DNA of 64,000 bases from JAXGXJ01 sp040772905. GTDB lineage: Bacteria > Actinomycetota > Thermoleophilia > RBG-16-64-13. Location: assembly GCA_040772905.1 (NCBI GenBank), contig JAXGXJ010000013.1, forward strand, positions 1-64,000, read 5' to 3'. Both the position numbers and the translations under genes were made by a program. The notes under the pieces were generated by a model that saw only the letters and a program-made list of their open reading frames with translations, was not told the origin of the DNA and did not search any database. Shown one piece after another: positions 27,473 to 35,039 of this stretch. How positions within the stretch are numbered: position 1 is the first letter of the stretch; the number at the start of each line of letters is the position of its first letter.

Positions 27473-27762
27473 CAACTGTGCGAGAGCGCGCCGTGGGGAC
27501 ACGCAGTCGTGCAGGGTAGAGGCCGCTGGGTACCGCTGTCTCCATTCTGTGACTTGCAGCGCGAACAGAGCTCGCGCAGTCGACGACGAGCCTTCTCGTC
27601 CACCACAGCCACCAGATCATCGTAGTCGTCGAGTTCGATGACGTAGACCTCGCCTGGGCATGCCTCCACACAGGGATGGTCCACGCATCCGGCGCAGCGA
27701 TCACCGTCGATGGTGATGTAGTAGAAGCCCGAGCCGTCCTCGTATCCGTAGTTGGCGATCAT
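27469..27762 (-). CDS. Small 4Fe-4S dicluster ferredoxin
   Basis: A 97-residue protein with two cysteine groups, CAGCVDHPCVEACP and CSRC followed later by CTTACP, each fit to bind a 4Fe-4S cluster. It would be the electron carrier between the 2-oxoacid oxidoreductase and the activator/reductase system. In known benzoyl-CoA reductase operons a ferredoxin gene sits in a similar place. The frame is open upstream, but the ATG at 27762 lies seven bases after the EthD-like gene and gives a compact protein. The stop overlaps the start of the following iron-sulfur gene. Confidence 0.85.
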   Translation of the reverse strand: MIANYGYEDGSGFYYITIDGDRCAGCVDHPCVEACPGEVYVIELDDYDDLVAVVDEKARRRLRELCSRCKSQNGDSGTQRPLPCTTACPHGALSHSW

Positions 27763-27769
27763 GGCCTCG

Positions 27770-28081
27770 CTACAGCACCTCTTCGCTGATCTGGATGGTA
27801 GGCGTGATATCGGTGAAGTTTGGTAGATCGGCGTCGAACTCGGGTGAATGGGGCGCGCAGTGCGTCTGGAACGCGTCCATGGACTCGAAGTACAGCTGGC
27901 AGACGGTGGTGTACACGGGCGGCATGTCGGGCCCTGGTCCACCGAGCCCCCGCTCCACGGTGACCTTCACCAAGGCCTCTCCCACCTTCTCTTTCACCAG
28001 CGCGATGTGTCTGTTGCAGTAGTAATCCATGTCGAAGCGCCGGTCTGCGCCGTACGGATACATGACGGTCATCTTGATCAT
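27770..28081 (-). CDS. EthD-like small protein
   Basis: A 103-residue protein of the dimeric alpha-beta barrel group, matching the EthD family: MTVMYPYGADRRFDMDYYCN at the start, HIALVKEKVGEALVK, and a C-terminal half with ESMDAFQTHCAPHSPEF. EthD proteins occur in degradation clusters and are needed for some oxidations, but their chemistry is poorly known. Position inside an iron-sulfur operon, 15 bases after the BzdQ-like gene, suggests a helper role there. Confidence 0.8.
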   Translation of the reverse strand: MIKMTVMYPYGADRRFDMDYYCNRHIALVKEKVGEALVKVTVERGLGGPGPDMPPVYTTVCQLYFESMDAFQTHCAPHSPEFDADLPNFTDITPTIQISEEVL

Positions 28082-28096
28082 CGTCTCACCTGGCCT

Positions 28097-29008
28097 TCAC
28101 TTGGGATCAGCGACAGCGGCTCTCTCTCTTTGAGCCTTGCGGTGGAGAGAGTGAGCGAACAGGGCCGCACCCAACGCGCCGGCCACCTGCGGGTCAAGCA
28201 CAGTGTCGCCCGGCAGCTTGATGGCTTCCACGCCTACCAGCCGTTCGATGCGTCGGGTTACACCGATATTCTTGCCGATGCCACCGGTTATGAAGAACTC
28301 GGGCTCCACGCCCATCCGCTCGATGAGCCCGGCGACCCGCTGAGCCATGGCCGCGCAGTAGGCGGCGAGCACTCTGTTCACGCTCCAACCCGCCCGCAAC
28401 AGCGACGTGGCCTCGGACTTGGCGAACACGGTACACACGTTGCTCACCGGCGGCGGCTCCTCGTCGATCTCGAACGAGCGCCGGCCGATGTCCTCAATCG
28501 GCACCGAGAGCACGTCGGCGATGACCTCCATGCCCCGGCCGGTCCCGGCGGCGCACTTGTCGTTCATGATGAAGTTGAGCACCTTGCCGCGCTCATCACA
28601 GCGGATGACCTTGCAGTCCTGGCCGCCCATGTCGAGGAGTGTGCGCACGCTCGGGCCGGCCATGTGATTGGCACCCCGCGCGTGGCAGGCTATCTCGGTG
28701 ATGGTACGCGACGCGAAGGGCACGTTCACCCGGCCATAGCCGGTCCCCACCGCGTAGGCCACATCGTCCAACGTCAGACCCAGAGGTTCGGAGGCCCCTC
28801 TGAAGGCACGCAGGGCGCTGTCCGGGCTGCTGGACCCCGTGCGAGTGGAATGGAACGCGAGCAGCCTCCCGTCGACCAGGATCACGGCCTGCGAGCTCAC
28901 CGACCCCACGTCGACCCCCACGGTCACGGCCGAGGCCCTCCGCCAGTCGAGGTCGGCAGCCTGCCAGCTCCTCTCGCTCCATCGCCAGAACTCTTGACTC
29001 TGTTCCAT
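28097..29008 (-). CDS. Benzoyl-CoA-reductase-type activator ATPase, BzdQ-like
   Basis: A 303-residue member of the BadF/BadG/BcrA/BcrD ATPase family, which uses ATP hydrolysis to drive single electrons at very low potential. It has VTVGVDVGSVSSQAVILVDG (phosphate 1), VGTGYGRVNVPFASRTITE, LLDMGGQDCKVIRCDE, and NDKCAAGTGRGMEVIADVL with a cluster-binding Cys. A second Cys lies in VSNVCTVFAKSEATSLL, and FFITGGIGKNIGVTRR is the last ATP motif. The N-terminus (MEQSQEFWRWSERSWQ) and length match the bzd-type Q subunit better than the 2-hydroxyacyl-CoA dehydratase activators. That assignment is from memory of the family. The ATG at 29008 is chosen because upstream codons are non-conserved. Confidence 0.85.
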   Translation of the reverse strand: MEQSQEFWRWSERSWQAADLDWRRASAVTVGVDVGSVSSQAVILVDGRLLAFHSTRTGSSSPDSALRAFRGASEPLGLTLDDVAYAVGTGYGRVNVPFASRTITEIACHARGANHMAGPSVRTLLDMGGQDCKVIRCDERGKVLNFIMNDKCAAGTGRGMEVIADVLSVPIEDIGRRSFEIDEEPPPVSNVCTVFAKSEATSLLRAGWSVNRVLAAYCAAMAQRVAGLIERMGVEPEFFITGGIGKNIGVTRRIERLVGVEAIKLPGDTVLDPQVAGALGAALFAHSLHRKAQRERAAVADPK

Positions 29009-29138
29009 CACACCGCCGTTCTTGAGACCACCGGTCTGTGCGCCGCGCCAGCGGCACGGCCGCACCACGCGATGATACCGGTAGCGGAAGGGTGCGGGAA
29101 GTGTGAAGAGCGCGCGGCCTGGACGTCGGGCCGTCTTT

Positions 29139-29948
29139 CTAGCGGGTCTCTCCCGCCTCCCACGCGATGAGCGCCGCGCCGTAAGCACCGAGATACTCGG
29201 CGTCCGCGAGCACGTAGAGGTCCACTCCGCCGAGCGCCTCGGCCAGAGAGCTCACGAACCCGATGTTAAGGGCCGCACCCCCGCCCACCACCACCGGGTC
29301 GTCGATGCCGATGCGGCGCACCATGGCCGACACCCTGCTGGCCATCGCGTCGTGCACGGCACGAGCGATGTCGGCCGGAGGGGTGTTGGCATGGATGAGG
29401 CTCACCACCTCCGACTCGGCGAAGACCGTGCACTGCGCGTTCATGGGGATACTCGCCGTGGAATCGAGGGAGACACGGGCGAAGTCGTCCAGGCGCATAT
29501 CGAGCGCCCGGCTCATCGCCTCGACGAAAGCCCCCGCGCCGGCGGCGCACTTCTCGTTGATGGCGAAATCGATGACCTTACCCTCGGGGCTGAGCTTGAT
29601 GGCGCGGGCCTCGTCGGCGCCCACGTCCACGACGGTACGGGCCCCGGGGTAGAGCGCAGCGGCGCCCCGTCCGTCGGCCGCCACCTCGGTGGGCTGAGCC
29701 TGCGCGTAGGGAAGGGCCTTGCGGCCTGCCCCCGTGGCGGCGTAGACCTGTACCTGGTCACGGGACATACCGACCTGGCGCAGTGCTTCTTCCAAGCCGC
29801 GGGCCGCCGATTCGTCGTGGTCGAAACCGGAGGGGACGGCGGCACGAGCGATGACCTCGCCGTCATCCAAGAGGACGACGTGCACGTTCTTGGCGCCCAC
29901 ATCGATGCCGGCGACGATCATAGAGCGTCCCGGCGTGTCACTAGGCAT
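29139..29948 (-). CDS. Benzoyl-CoA-reductase-type activator ATPase, BzdP-like
   Basis: A second activator ATPase (269 residues) next to the first. It has IVAGIDVGAKNVHVVLLDDG, YAATGAGRKALPYAQ, TVVDVGADEARAIKLSPEG, INEKCAAGAGAFVEAMSRAL, NAQCTVFAESEVVSLIHANT and VVVGGGAALNIGFV. The two cluster cysteines are kept. In benzoyl-CoA reductase two different ATPase subunits form the activator half, so a tandem pair is meaningful. The normal GQD of the family is changed to GAD here. Its ATG overlaps the end of the upstream gene by eight bases; a second ATG at 29921 is possible. A 130-base gap, in which nothing was recognised, separates it from the BzdQ-like gene. Confidence 0.85.
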   Translation of the reverse strand: MPSDTPGRSMIVAGIDVGAKNVHVVLLDDGEVIARAAVPSGFDHDESAARGLEEALRQVGMSRDQVQVYAATGAGRKALPYAQAQPTEVAADGRGAAALYPGARTVVDVGADEARAIKLSPEGKVIDFAINEKCAAGAGAFVEAMSRALDMRLDDFARVSLDSTASIPMNAQCTVFAESEVVSLIHANTPPADIARAVHDAMASRVSAMVRRIGIDDPVVVGGGAALNIGFVSSLAEALGGVDLYVLADAEYLGAYGAALIAWEAGETR

Positions 29949-30555
29949 TGGCGACGCCTATGGCTGCACACTCTTCCACAGTGACCGCCAGCCCACGGTC
30001 GAGAGCCTTGCCGTTCACGGTCTCGGTGCCTTTGGGCACCATCTCCATGACGGCTTTGCGCAGCGATTCCACCGAGACCACCCCGGTGATGGCCACCACG
30101 GCGCCCAGCGTGAGCACGTTGGTGGTCTGGGTACGGCCGGTCTCCTCCAGCGCGAGGCGGGTGAAAGGCACCCCGAAACTACGTCCGCCGAAGGCCGGCA
30201 GCTCGGTGACCTTCTCAGAATCGTAGATGAAAACACCGTCTGGCCGCAGGCCGGAGATGTAACCGGTGGCGGCTTCCTGCGACAGCGCCACCAAGAGGTC
30301 GACGCCGGACACCTGGGGATAGTCGATGAGGTGGTCGGAGATTATGACGTCGCTGCGGCTGTAGCCTCCGCGCGCCTCGGGGCCGTACGACTGGGTCTGC
30401 ACCACCTGACGGTGGTCGCGGGTGGCCGCCATAGCCAGGATCACGCCCATAAGGATGACTCCCTGACCACCGGTGCCGCCGAAGCGGATCTCGATCCAGT
30501 CGCGCTCGGCCATGATGCCGCTGCGAGGCGGGGCTGCGGGAACGGCCGGCGTCAT
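29941..30555 (-). CDS. korC: 2-oxoacid:ferredoxin oxidoreductase, gamma subunit
   Basis: A 204-residue gamma-type subunit of a 2-oxoacid:acceptor oxidoreductase. It shows IRFGGTGGQGVILMGVILAM, TQSYGPEARGGYSRSDVIIS and VDLLVALSQEAATGYI, all standard for KorC/PorC. The start overlaps the korB stop as ATGA. The first 14 residues are Pro/Ala-rich and probably flexible; a start at the ATG of MAERDW is possible. It completes a three-gene enzyme with the next two genes. Confidence 0.92.
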   Translation of the reverse strand: MTPAVPAAPPRSGIMAERDWIEIRFGGTGGQGVILMGVILAMAATRDHRQVVQTQSYGPEARGGYSRSDVIISDHLIDYPQVSGVDLLVALSQEAATGYISGLRPDGVFIYDSEKVTELPAFGGRSFGVPFTRLALEETGRTQTTNVLTLGAVVAITGVVSVESLRKAVMEMVPKGTETVNGKALDRGLAVTVEECAAIGVANA

Positions 30556-31412
30556 CGAGAACCCTCCCTCATCTTGCGCATACGGACGGCCTCCTCGGCC
30601 TGCACCCGGGACGCCAGCTCCTCGTACGCACTCTGGAACTCAGGCTTCTGCACATCCTGCAAGAGCAAGCCGGTGACTATCTTGCCCACCAGCTCTTCGG
30701 GGGCCATCTGGTCGGCCTTGGTCTTGGGCACCGAGGCTGCGCGCTCGGCCTCGAGCATGTCCACCACGTTGGCCGGCGGATTGCGGCGTCCGTACTCGGT
30801 GGGGCAAGGCACCACGGCCTCGATGAAGGAGAAGCCCTTGTGTTCGATGCCCTGCTTGATGAGCTTCTGAAGTTGCCTCACTCGGCTGGCGGTGCCCCGC
30901 GCGATATAGGTGGCACCGGCCCCCTCCACCAGCTTGCACAGGTCGAAGGGCGGCTCCACCTGCCCGAAGGGGGCGGTGGTGGCCTTGTTGCCCACGTCCA
31001 TGGTGGGAGAGAGTTGCCCGCCCGTCATGCCGTAGACCTGGTTGTTGAAGAGGATGCAGGTGATGTCGATGTTCCGTCTGCAGGCGTGGATGAGGTGATT
31101 ACCCCCGATGGCGGCGCCGTCGCCGTCGCCCGTGAACACCACCACTGTGAAGTCGGGACGAGCCATCTTGATGCCGGTGGCGAAGGCTATCGCCCGACCA
31201 TGCAGGCTGTGCACCGTGTTGAGGTCGAGGTAGCCGCAGGCCCGGCTGGAACAGCCGATGCCGCCCACCACCACCGTCTTCTCGCGCGTGAGTCCCAACT
31301 CCACCATGGCGCGCAGGAAGGCTCCCGTGACGATGCCGTTGCCGCAACCCGGGCACCATATATGGGGCAGACGCCGCGAGTGCAGCAGTTCTTCGAATTC
31401 AAGAGGCATCAT
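30552..31412 (-). CDS. korB: 2-oxoacid:ferredoxin oxidoreductase, beta (TPP) subunit
   Basis: A 286-residue beta subunit that binds thiamine diphosphate. WCPGCGNGIVTGAFLRAM starts the domain, GIGCSSRACGYLDLNTVH is typical of 2-oxoglutarate-type enzymes, and GDGDGAAIGGNHLIHACRRN with FNNQVYGMTGGQLSPT forms the TPP/Mg site. The set lacks its own ferredoxin domain, as usual for KorAB. Whether the substrate is 2-oxoglutarate or a branched 2-oxoacid cannot be told from sequence alone. Confidence 0.93.
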   Translation of the reverse strand: MMPLEFEELLHSRRLPHIWCPGCGNGIVTGAFLRAMVELGLTREKTVVVGGIGCSSRACGYLDLNTVHSLHGRAIAFATGIKMARPDFTVVVFTGDGDGAAIGGNHLIHACRRNIDITCILFNNQVYGMTGGQLSPTMDVGNKATTAPFGQVEPPFDLCKLVEGAGATYIARGTASRVRQLQKLIKQGIEHKGFSFIEAVVPCPTEYGRRNPPANVVDMLEAERAASVPKTKADQMAPEELVGKIVTGLLLQDVQKPEFQSAYEELASRVQAEEAVRMRKMREGSR

Positions 31413-31448
31413 GACCTCCCAGAGTGAGTGGAGAGGGCATGGCGGGAG

Positions 31449-31464
31449 TGCGCCCCGGGGCGCA
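31449..31464. other. 16-bp perfect palindrome between korA and korB
   Basis: TGCGCCCC is followed by its exact reverse complement in the 60-base gap between the two genes. It may be an RNA stem that tunes expression of the downstream subunits, or simply part of GC-rich spacer DNA. Confidence 0.4.
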
Positions 31465-31472
31465 GCGACAGA

Positions 31473-32654
31473 TCATACGCGCTCATACTTGCCCACCAGT
31501 TCGGTGATGCGCTCCAAGATCTCCTGCGGGCTGATCAAGGTGCCGTCGACCTTGTTCATGCTGATGACCGACGTCCATTTCTCGGCTAGGCGCCGCACTT
31601 CACGCGCGTACTGCCCCAGGTTCATCTCGGGAACGAGCATGAAATCCACTCGCCGGGCCACGGACTGGATGATCTCCACCGGCAGGGGGAACAGCGTGTA
31701 CAGATGAAGCACCTCCACACTCAGGCCCTCTTCCTGCGCCAGCCTCAAGGCCGCACGGGCACTGCGGGCGCACGAGCCGTACGCGACGATGCACACGCGG
31801 CCCTTCCCCTCGTTCTTGAGGTCATAGAGGCAGAGCTCGTCGCGGTGGTTGCCCACCTTGTCGTACAGACGGCTGAGGAAGCGCTCGCTGCGCGCAGCGT
31901 CGTTGATGGGGAAGCCCGAGTCGTCGTGGAAAAGGCCGGTGATGTGCGGGTGGCTGGGATTGCCGAGCACGTGAGGTGGTTCCGCTTCCGGAACCCAGTT
32001 GGGATGCACGTAGCCCGGCGTGAAGTCGAAGTCACCGCTGGTGAGGCGATAACGCCACACCAACTCGGGTGAGAAGTTCTCGCGCATGTGGCCCACCACC
32101 TCGTCGGCGAGGAGGGTGACCGGGGTACGGAAGCGTTGGGCGAAGCGGACGGCGGCCACCGTCAGACGGTACATGTCGGCCACGTTGGAGGCGGCCAGCA
32201 CAATGGCGGGATGGTCACCGTGCGTGCCCCAGCGCGCCTGCATGACGTCACCCTGCGAAGGAGCGGTGGGCCGTCCGGTCGAAGGCCCCACTCGCATGAC
32301 GTCCACCACCACCAAGGGGGCGCCTGCCACGATGGCATAGCCCAGGCCTTCCTGCATGAGAGAGAAGCCGGGCCCGGAGGTGCAGGTCATGGCCAACTCG
32401 CCGGTGAGCGAGGCGCCGATGCATGCGCAGATGGAACCGATCTCGTCTTCCATCTGCACGAAGGCTCCACCCACGCGAGGCAACTCGTCGGACATGGTCT
32501 CCATGATCTCCGAGCTGGGCGTGATGGGATATCCGGCGAAGAAACGCACGCCGGCGTCGAGAGCGCCAAGGGCACAGGCCTTGTTGCCCTGCAGAAGGAG
32601 GCTGGTCTGATCGACCTGCTCCCGGAACACGTGACTATGCCAGAATTCCATCAT
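31473..32654 (-). CDS. korA: 2-oxoacid:ferredoxin oxidoreductase, alpha subunit
   Basis: A 393-residue alpha subunit. It has LQGNKACALGALDAGVRFFA, GYPITPSSEIMETMSDELP, VQMEDEIGSICACIGASLTG and CTSGPGFSLMQEGLGYAI, the usual pyrimidine-domain blocks. Later VCIVAYGSCARSARAALRLA and LLVPEMNL-type residues of the C-terminal domain follow. No ferredoxin domain is present. It starts 16 bases after the TetR stop and shows no clear ribosome binding site, so it probably depends on translation of the regulator gene. With korB and korC it would feed low-potential electrons to the ferredoxin of this operon. Confidence 0.93.
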   Translation of the reverse strand: MMEFWHSHVFREQVDQTSLLLQGNKACALGALDAGVRFFAGYPITPSSEIMETMSDELPRVGGAFVQMEDEIGSICACIGASLTGELAMTCTSGPGFSLMQEGLGYAIVAGAPLVVVDVMRVGPSTGRPTAPSQGDVMQARWGTHGDHPAIVLAASNVADMYRLTVAAVRFAQRFRTPVTLLADEVVGHMRENFSPELVWRYRLTSGDFDFTPGYVHPNWVPEAEPPHVLGNPSHPHITGLFHDDSGFPINDAARSERFLSRLYDKVGNHRDELCLYDLKNEGKGRVCIVAYGSCARSARAALRLAQEEGLSVEVLHLYTLFPLPVEIIQSVARRVDFMLVPEMNLGQYAREVRRLAEKWTSVISMNKVDGTLISPQEILERITELVGKYERV

Positions 32655-32670
32655 CGGTGCAGAGTACCAT

Positions 32671-33387
32671 TCACTCGGGGTTTTTGGGCATATCCGCCTG
32701 GCCGGCCTCGGCCGGCCTGAGTTCGCACCACATGTGGGCCGAGCCCCTCAGATAGGCCATCACCACATCGGCGATGTCCTCCATGAGAGCCTCCTGTGAG
32801 ACCCCGCCCGGGCCGGGCACGCCGGAACGCGAACGCTGCACGTTCTCTTCGCGCGCCGCCTGCCACAGACGCGAGGCGATGCGCGCCGCCCGCTCCGCCC
32901 GGTAGGCGCCGATCTCGTCGGCGTGGCGCATGAGGATCTCCACCTCCATGTCCTCCTCCGCCGCCTTGTTGCGGTAGCCGCGCTGGCGGATGAGACGGTC
33001 GGTGGCGCCGCTCACCACGAAGGCCTCGTAGAGCTTCTCCGTGCCCCTGATGAGATCGCTCTTGATGCTCATGAGCGTGCGGATGGTGTCCTCCAGCGTG
33101 AGGGAATCCCAATCCACCTGGTCGAGACGGGCTCTGAACTCTTCCTCCTCGCGCTCGAGCACGCGTTCGTGCACGGCGTAGAGCAGGGCCGTCTTGTCGG
33201 GGAAACGGGCGTAGAGAGTGCCAGTGGAGGTGTGCGACCGGCGCACGACCTCTGCGATGGTGAGAGCTTCGTACCCCTTGCTGCGGATGAGCGCCTCGGC
33301 GCTCTTGAGGATGCGTTCGAACGAATCCCTGCTGCGCTGCTGACAGGGCTTCTTGACGGAGCTTCCTATCTGGACCATACGAGTCAC
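32671..33387 (-). CDS. TetR-family transcriptional regulator
   Basis: A 238-residue regulator. The N-terminal helix-turn-helix is typical: RILKSAEALIRSKGYEALTI, then VVRRSHTSTGTLYARFPDKT (about 25-70). The remainder is an all-helical ligand domain with no recognisable pocket. It is the first gene of the redox operon and diverges from citrate synthase, so it most likely controls itself and the kor/bzd genes, and perhaps gltA. Candidate operators lie just upstream (33395-33410 and 33450-33461). Start may be the GTG at 33387 or the ATG at 33378. An acyl-CoA or aromatic acyl-CoA ligand would fit the context but is only a guess. Confidence 0.9.
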   Translation of the reverse strand: MTRMVQIGSSVKKPCQQRSRDSFERILKSAEALIRSKGYEALTIAEVVRRSHTSTGTLYARFPDKTALLYAVHERVLEREEEEFRARLDQVDWDSLTLEDTIRTLMSIKSDLIRGTEKLYEAFVVSGATDRLIRQRGYRNKAAEEDMEVEILMRHADEIGAYRAERAARIASRLWQAAREENVQRSRSGVPGPGGVSQEALMEDIADVVMAYLRGSAHMWCELRPAEAGQADMPKNPE

Positions 33388-33394
33388 CGCGCGA

Positions 33395-33410
33395 TTCTAT
33401 CATCGTAGAA
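33395..33410. promoter_or_regulatory. Inverted repeat near the tetR start
   Basis: TTCTA and TAGAA are separated by six bases, just before the tetR start and next to the TAGAAT of a possible minus-strand -10 box. The ATTCTA half also occurs in the palindrome at 33450-33461, so the two may be sites for the same protein. Confidence 0.4.
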
Positions 33411-33440
33411 ACGTCGCCAACAAATGTCCCGCGAAGGGTC

Positions 33441-33469
33441 TTGACAATGGAATCTAGATTCTATATTCT
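33441..33469 (+). promoter_or_regulatory. Sigma70-like promoter toward citrate synthase
   Basis: TTGACA (33441-33446) and TATTCT (33464-33469) are 17 bases apart. It is an AT-rich island in GC-rich DNA and points to gltA. A TATATT two bases earlier is an alternative -10. Confidence 0.6.
33450..33461. promoter_or_regulatory. Candidate TetR operator
   Basis: GAATCTAGATTC is a perfect 12-bp palindrome within the spacer of the promoter at 33441-33469. A protein bound there would block the polymerase. The neighbouring divergent tetR gene is the obvious candidate for the binding protein. Confidence 0.5.
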
Positions 33470-33553
33470 TACGCCAGTCAAGTTCGTCGGGCGCTCTTCC
33501 CCCCTCGGGCGTCCGGCGGGCTTAACTATAGAGGAACCCCTTCCTTTTCTCCT

Positions 33554-33581
33554 GCGCGCGGCGCCCCCTCCGCGCGCAGGG
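33554..33581 (+). other. Hairpin in the gltA leader
   Basis: CTGCGCGCGG (33554-33563) pairs fully with CCGCGCGCAG (33572-33581) around an 8-base loop. It lies about 100 bases before the gltA start in the predicted leader. No T-run follows, so it is not a typical terminator. Confidence 0.5.
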
Positions 33582-33638
33582 CTTCCCCCCTCCTAGTACA
33601 CTTGGGCTACCATTGACCATCGTTCCTTGGCAGCATAA

Positions 33639-33680
33639 GTCAGGCAGCACACGTCGGGCAGCACACGTCAGGCAGCAGAG
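33639..33680 (+). repeat. Three tandem 14-bp repeats before gltA
   Basis: GTCAGGCAGCACAC, a one-base variant (GTCGGG at its start) and a variant with a changed end follow one another directly. The third copy runs into the ribosome binding site of gltA. They could be protein sites in the leader or recent duplications. Confidence 0.8.
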
Positions 33681-33689
33681 GTGATCGAC

Positions 33690-35039
33690 ATGCCAGAGTC
33701 TGTGAAGCTCCACATCGGCGACAAGAGATACCAGCTTCCCGTGGTCGTCGGCAGCATGGACGAGCGCGCCATCGACATCCGCAGATTGCGCGACGAGACA
33801 CAGTACATCACCCTCGACGAAGGCTACATGAACACCGGCTCCTGCTTCTCGGCCATCACCTTCATCGACGGCGAGAAAGGCATCCTGCGCTACCGCGGCA
33901 TCCCCATCGAACAGCTCGCGCGGCACAGCACCTTCTTGGAGACGGCCTGGCTGCTCATCTACGGTGAGCTGCCCACGGCCGACCAGCTGAAGAACTGGAG
34001 CCGCCTCTTCACCAAGTACGAGATGATCCACGAAGGTCTCTACCATCATTTCGACGGTTTCCCCTCCACCGGACATCCCATGGCCATCCTCTCGGCCATG
34101 ATCAACGCAGTGAGCTGCTACGAGCCCGACTTGATGGAGATGGAGAGCGAGCGCACCTTCCAAGTGGCGGCCGCTCGTCTCATCAGTAAGCTGCGCACCA
34201 TCGCCGCCGCCTCCTACAAGGCGTCCATCGGCCAGCCCATCGTGTATCCCAAACCGCACCTGGACTACTGCAGCAACTTCCTGCACATGATGTTCTCCAT
34301 CCCCTTCGGCGATTACGAACCCGATCCGGAGGTGGTGGACGCGCTGCAGCTCATCCTCATCCTCCACGCCGACCACGAGCAGAACTGCTCCACGAGCACG
34401 GTGCGCATGGTGGCTTCCTCGGGAGCCAACATGTTCGCCAGTTGTGCCGCCGGCGTGTGCGCGCTCTGGGGGCCGCTGCACGGGGGTGCGAACGCCGCCG
34501 TGGTGGAGATGCTGCAAATGCTGCACGACGACGACATCGATCTGGCCGACTATGTCGCCCGCGTCAAGGACAAGGATTCGAAGCTCAGGCTCTCCGGCTT
34601 CGGCCACCGCGTCTACAAGAACTACGACCCGCGGGCCAGCATCCTCAAAGAGCAGGCCGACAAGATGCTGGGCAGACTCAAGAGCCCTGATCCCCTGCTC
34701 GAGATCGCCAAGCGTCTGGAGGACATCGCGCTCAACGACCCCTACTTCGTCGAACGCCGTCTCTACCCGAACGTGGATTTCTACTCCGGAGTCATCCTCC
34801 GCGCCATGGGCATCCCGGTGAACATGTTCACCGTCATGTTCGCCATGGGCCGGATGCCGGGCTGGATCGCCAACTGGAAAGAGGTGCACGACGCCGACAC
34901 TCCGCTACAGCGTCCGCGCCAGATCTACACCGGAGAAACGGAGCGCGACTACATGCCCTTGGCTGACAGGCCCGACATGTCCTGCTTGGTACCTGTGCGG
35001 GTGAACGGCGTACTCACGTGCGAGGTGCCGACGACCTGA
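33690..35039 (+). CDS. gltA: Citrate synthase
   Basis: A 449-residue Si-type citrate synthase that condenses acetyl-CoA and oxaloacetate at the entry of the citric acid cycle. The first catalytic His region is LILHADHEQNCSTSTVRMVA, the second GPLHGGANAAVVEMLQ, and FGHRVYKNYDPRA carries a substrate-binding Arg. The start at 33690 has GAGGTG seven bases upstream; the GTG at 33681 is part of that binding site. A long leader with a promoter, a hairpin and tandem repeats precedes it. It is divergent from the tetR-kor operon and its 3' end overlaps the convergent gene by 26 bases. Confidence 0.95.
   Translation: MPESVKLHIGDKRYQLPVVVGSMDERAIDIRRLRDETQYITLDEGYMNTGSCFSAITFIDGEKGILRYRGIPIEQLARHSTFLETAWLLIYGELPTADQLKNWSRLFTKYEMIHEGLYHHFDGFPSTGHPMAILSAMINAVSCYEPDLMEMESERTFQVAAARLISKLRTIAAASYKASIGQPIVYPKPHLDYCSNFLHMMFSIPFGDYEPDPEVVDALQLILILHADHEQNCSTSTVRMVASSGANMFASCAAGVCALWGPLHGGANAAVVEMLQMLHDDDIDLADYVARVKDKDSKLRLSGFGHRVYKNYDPRASILKEQADKMLGRLKSPDPLLEIAKRLEDIALNDPYFVERRLYPNVDFYSGVILRAMGIPVNMFTVMFAMGRMPGWIANWKEVHDADTPLQRPRQIYTGETERDYMPLADRPDMSCLVPVRVNGVLTCEVPTT

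Noticed and set aside
33639..33680. The three 14-bp repeats as a small CRISPR array or iterons of an origin
   Set aside because: The copies are directly adjacent without spacers, too few and too short for either, and no replication or Cas gene is near.
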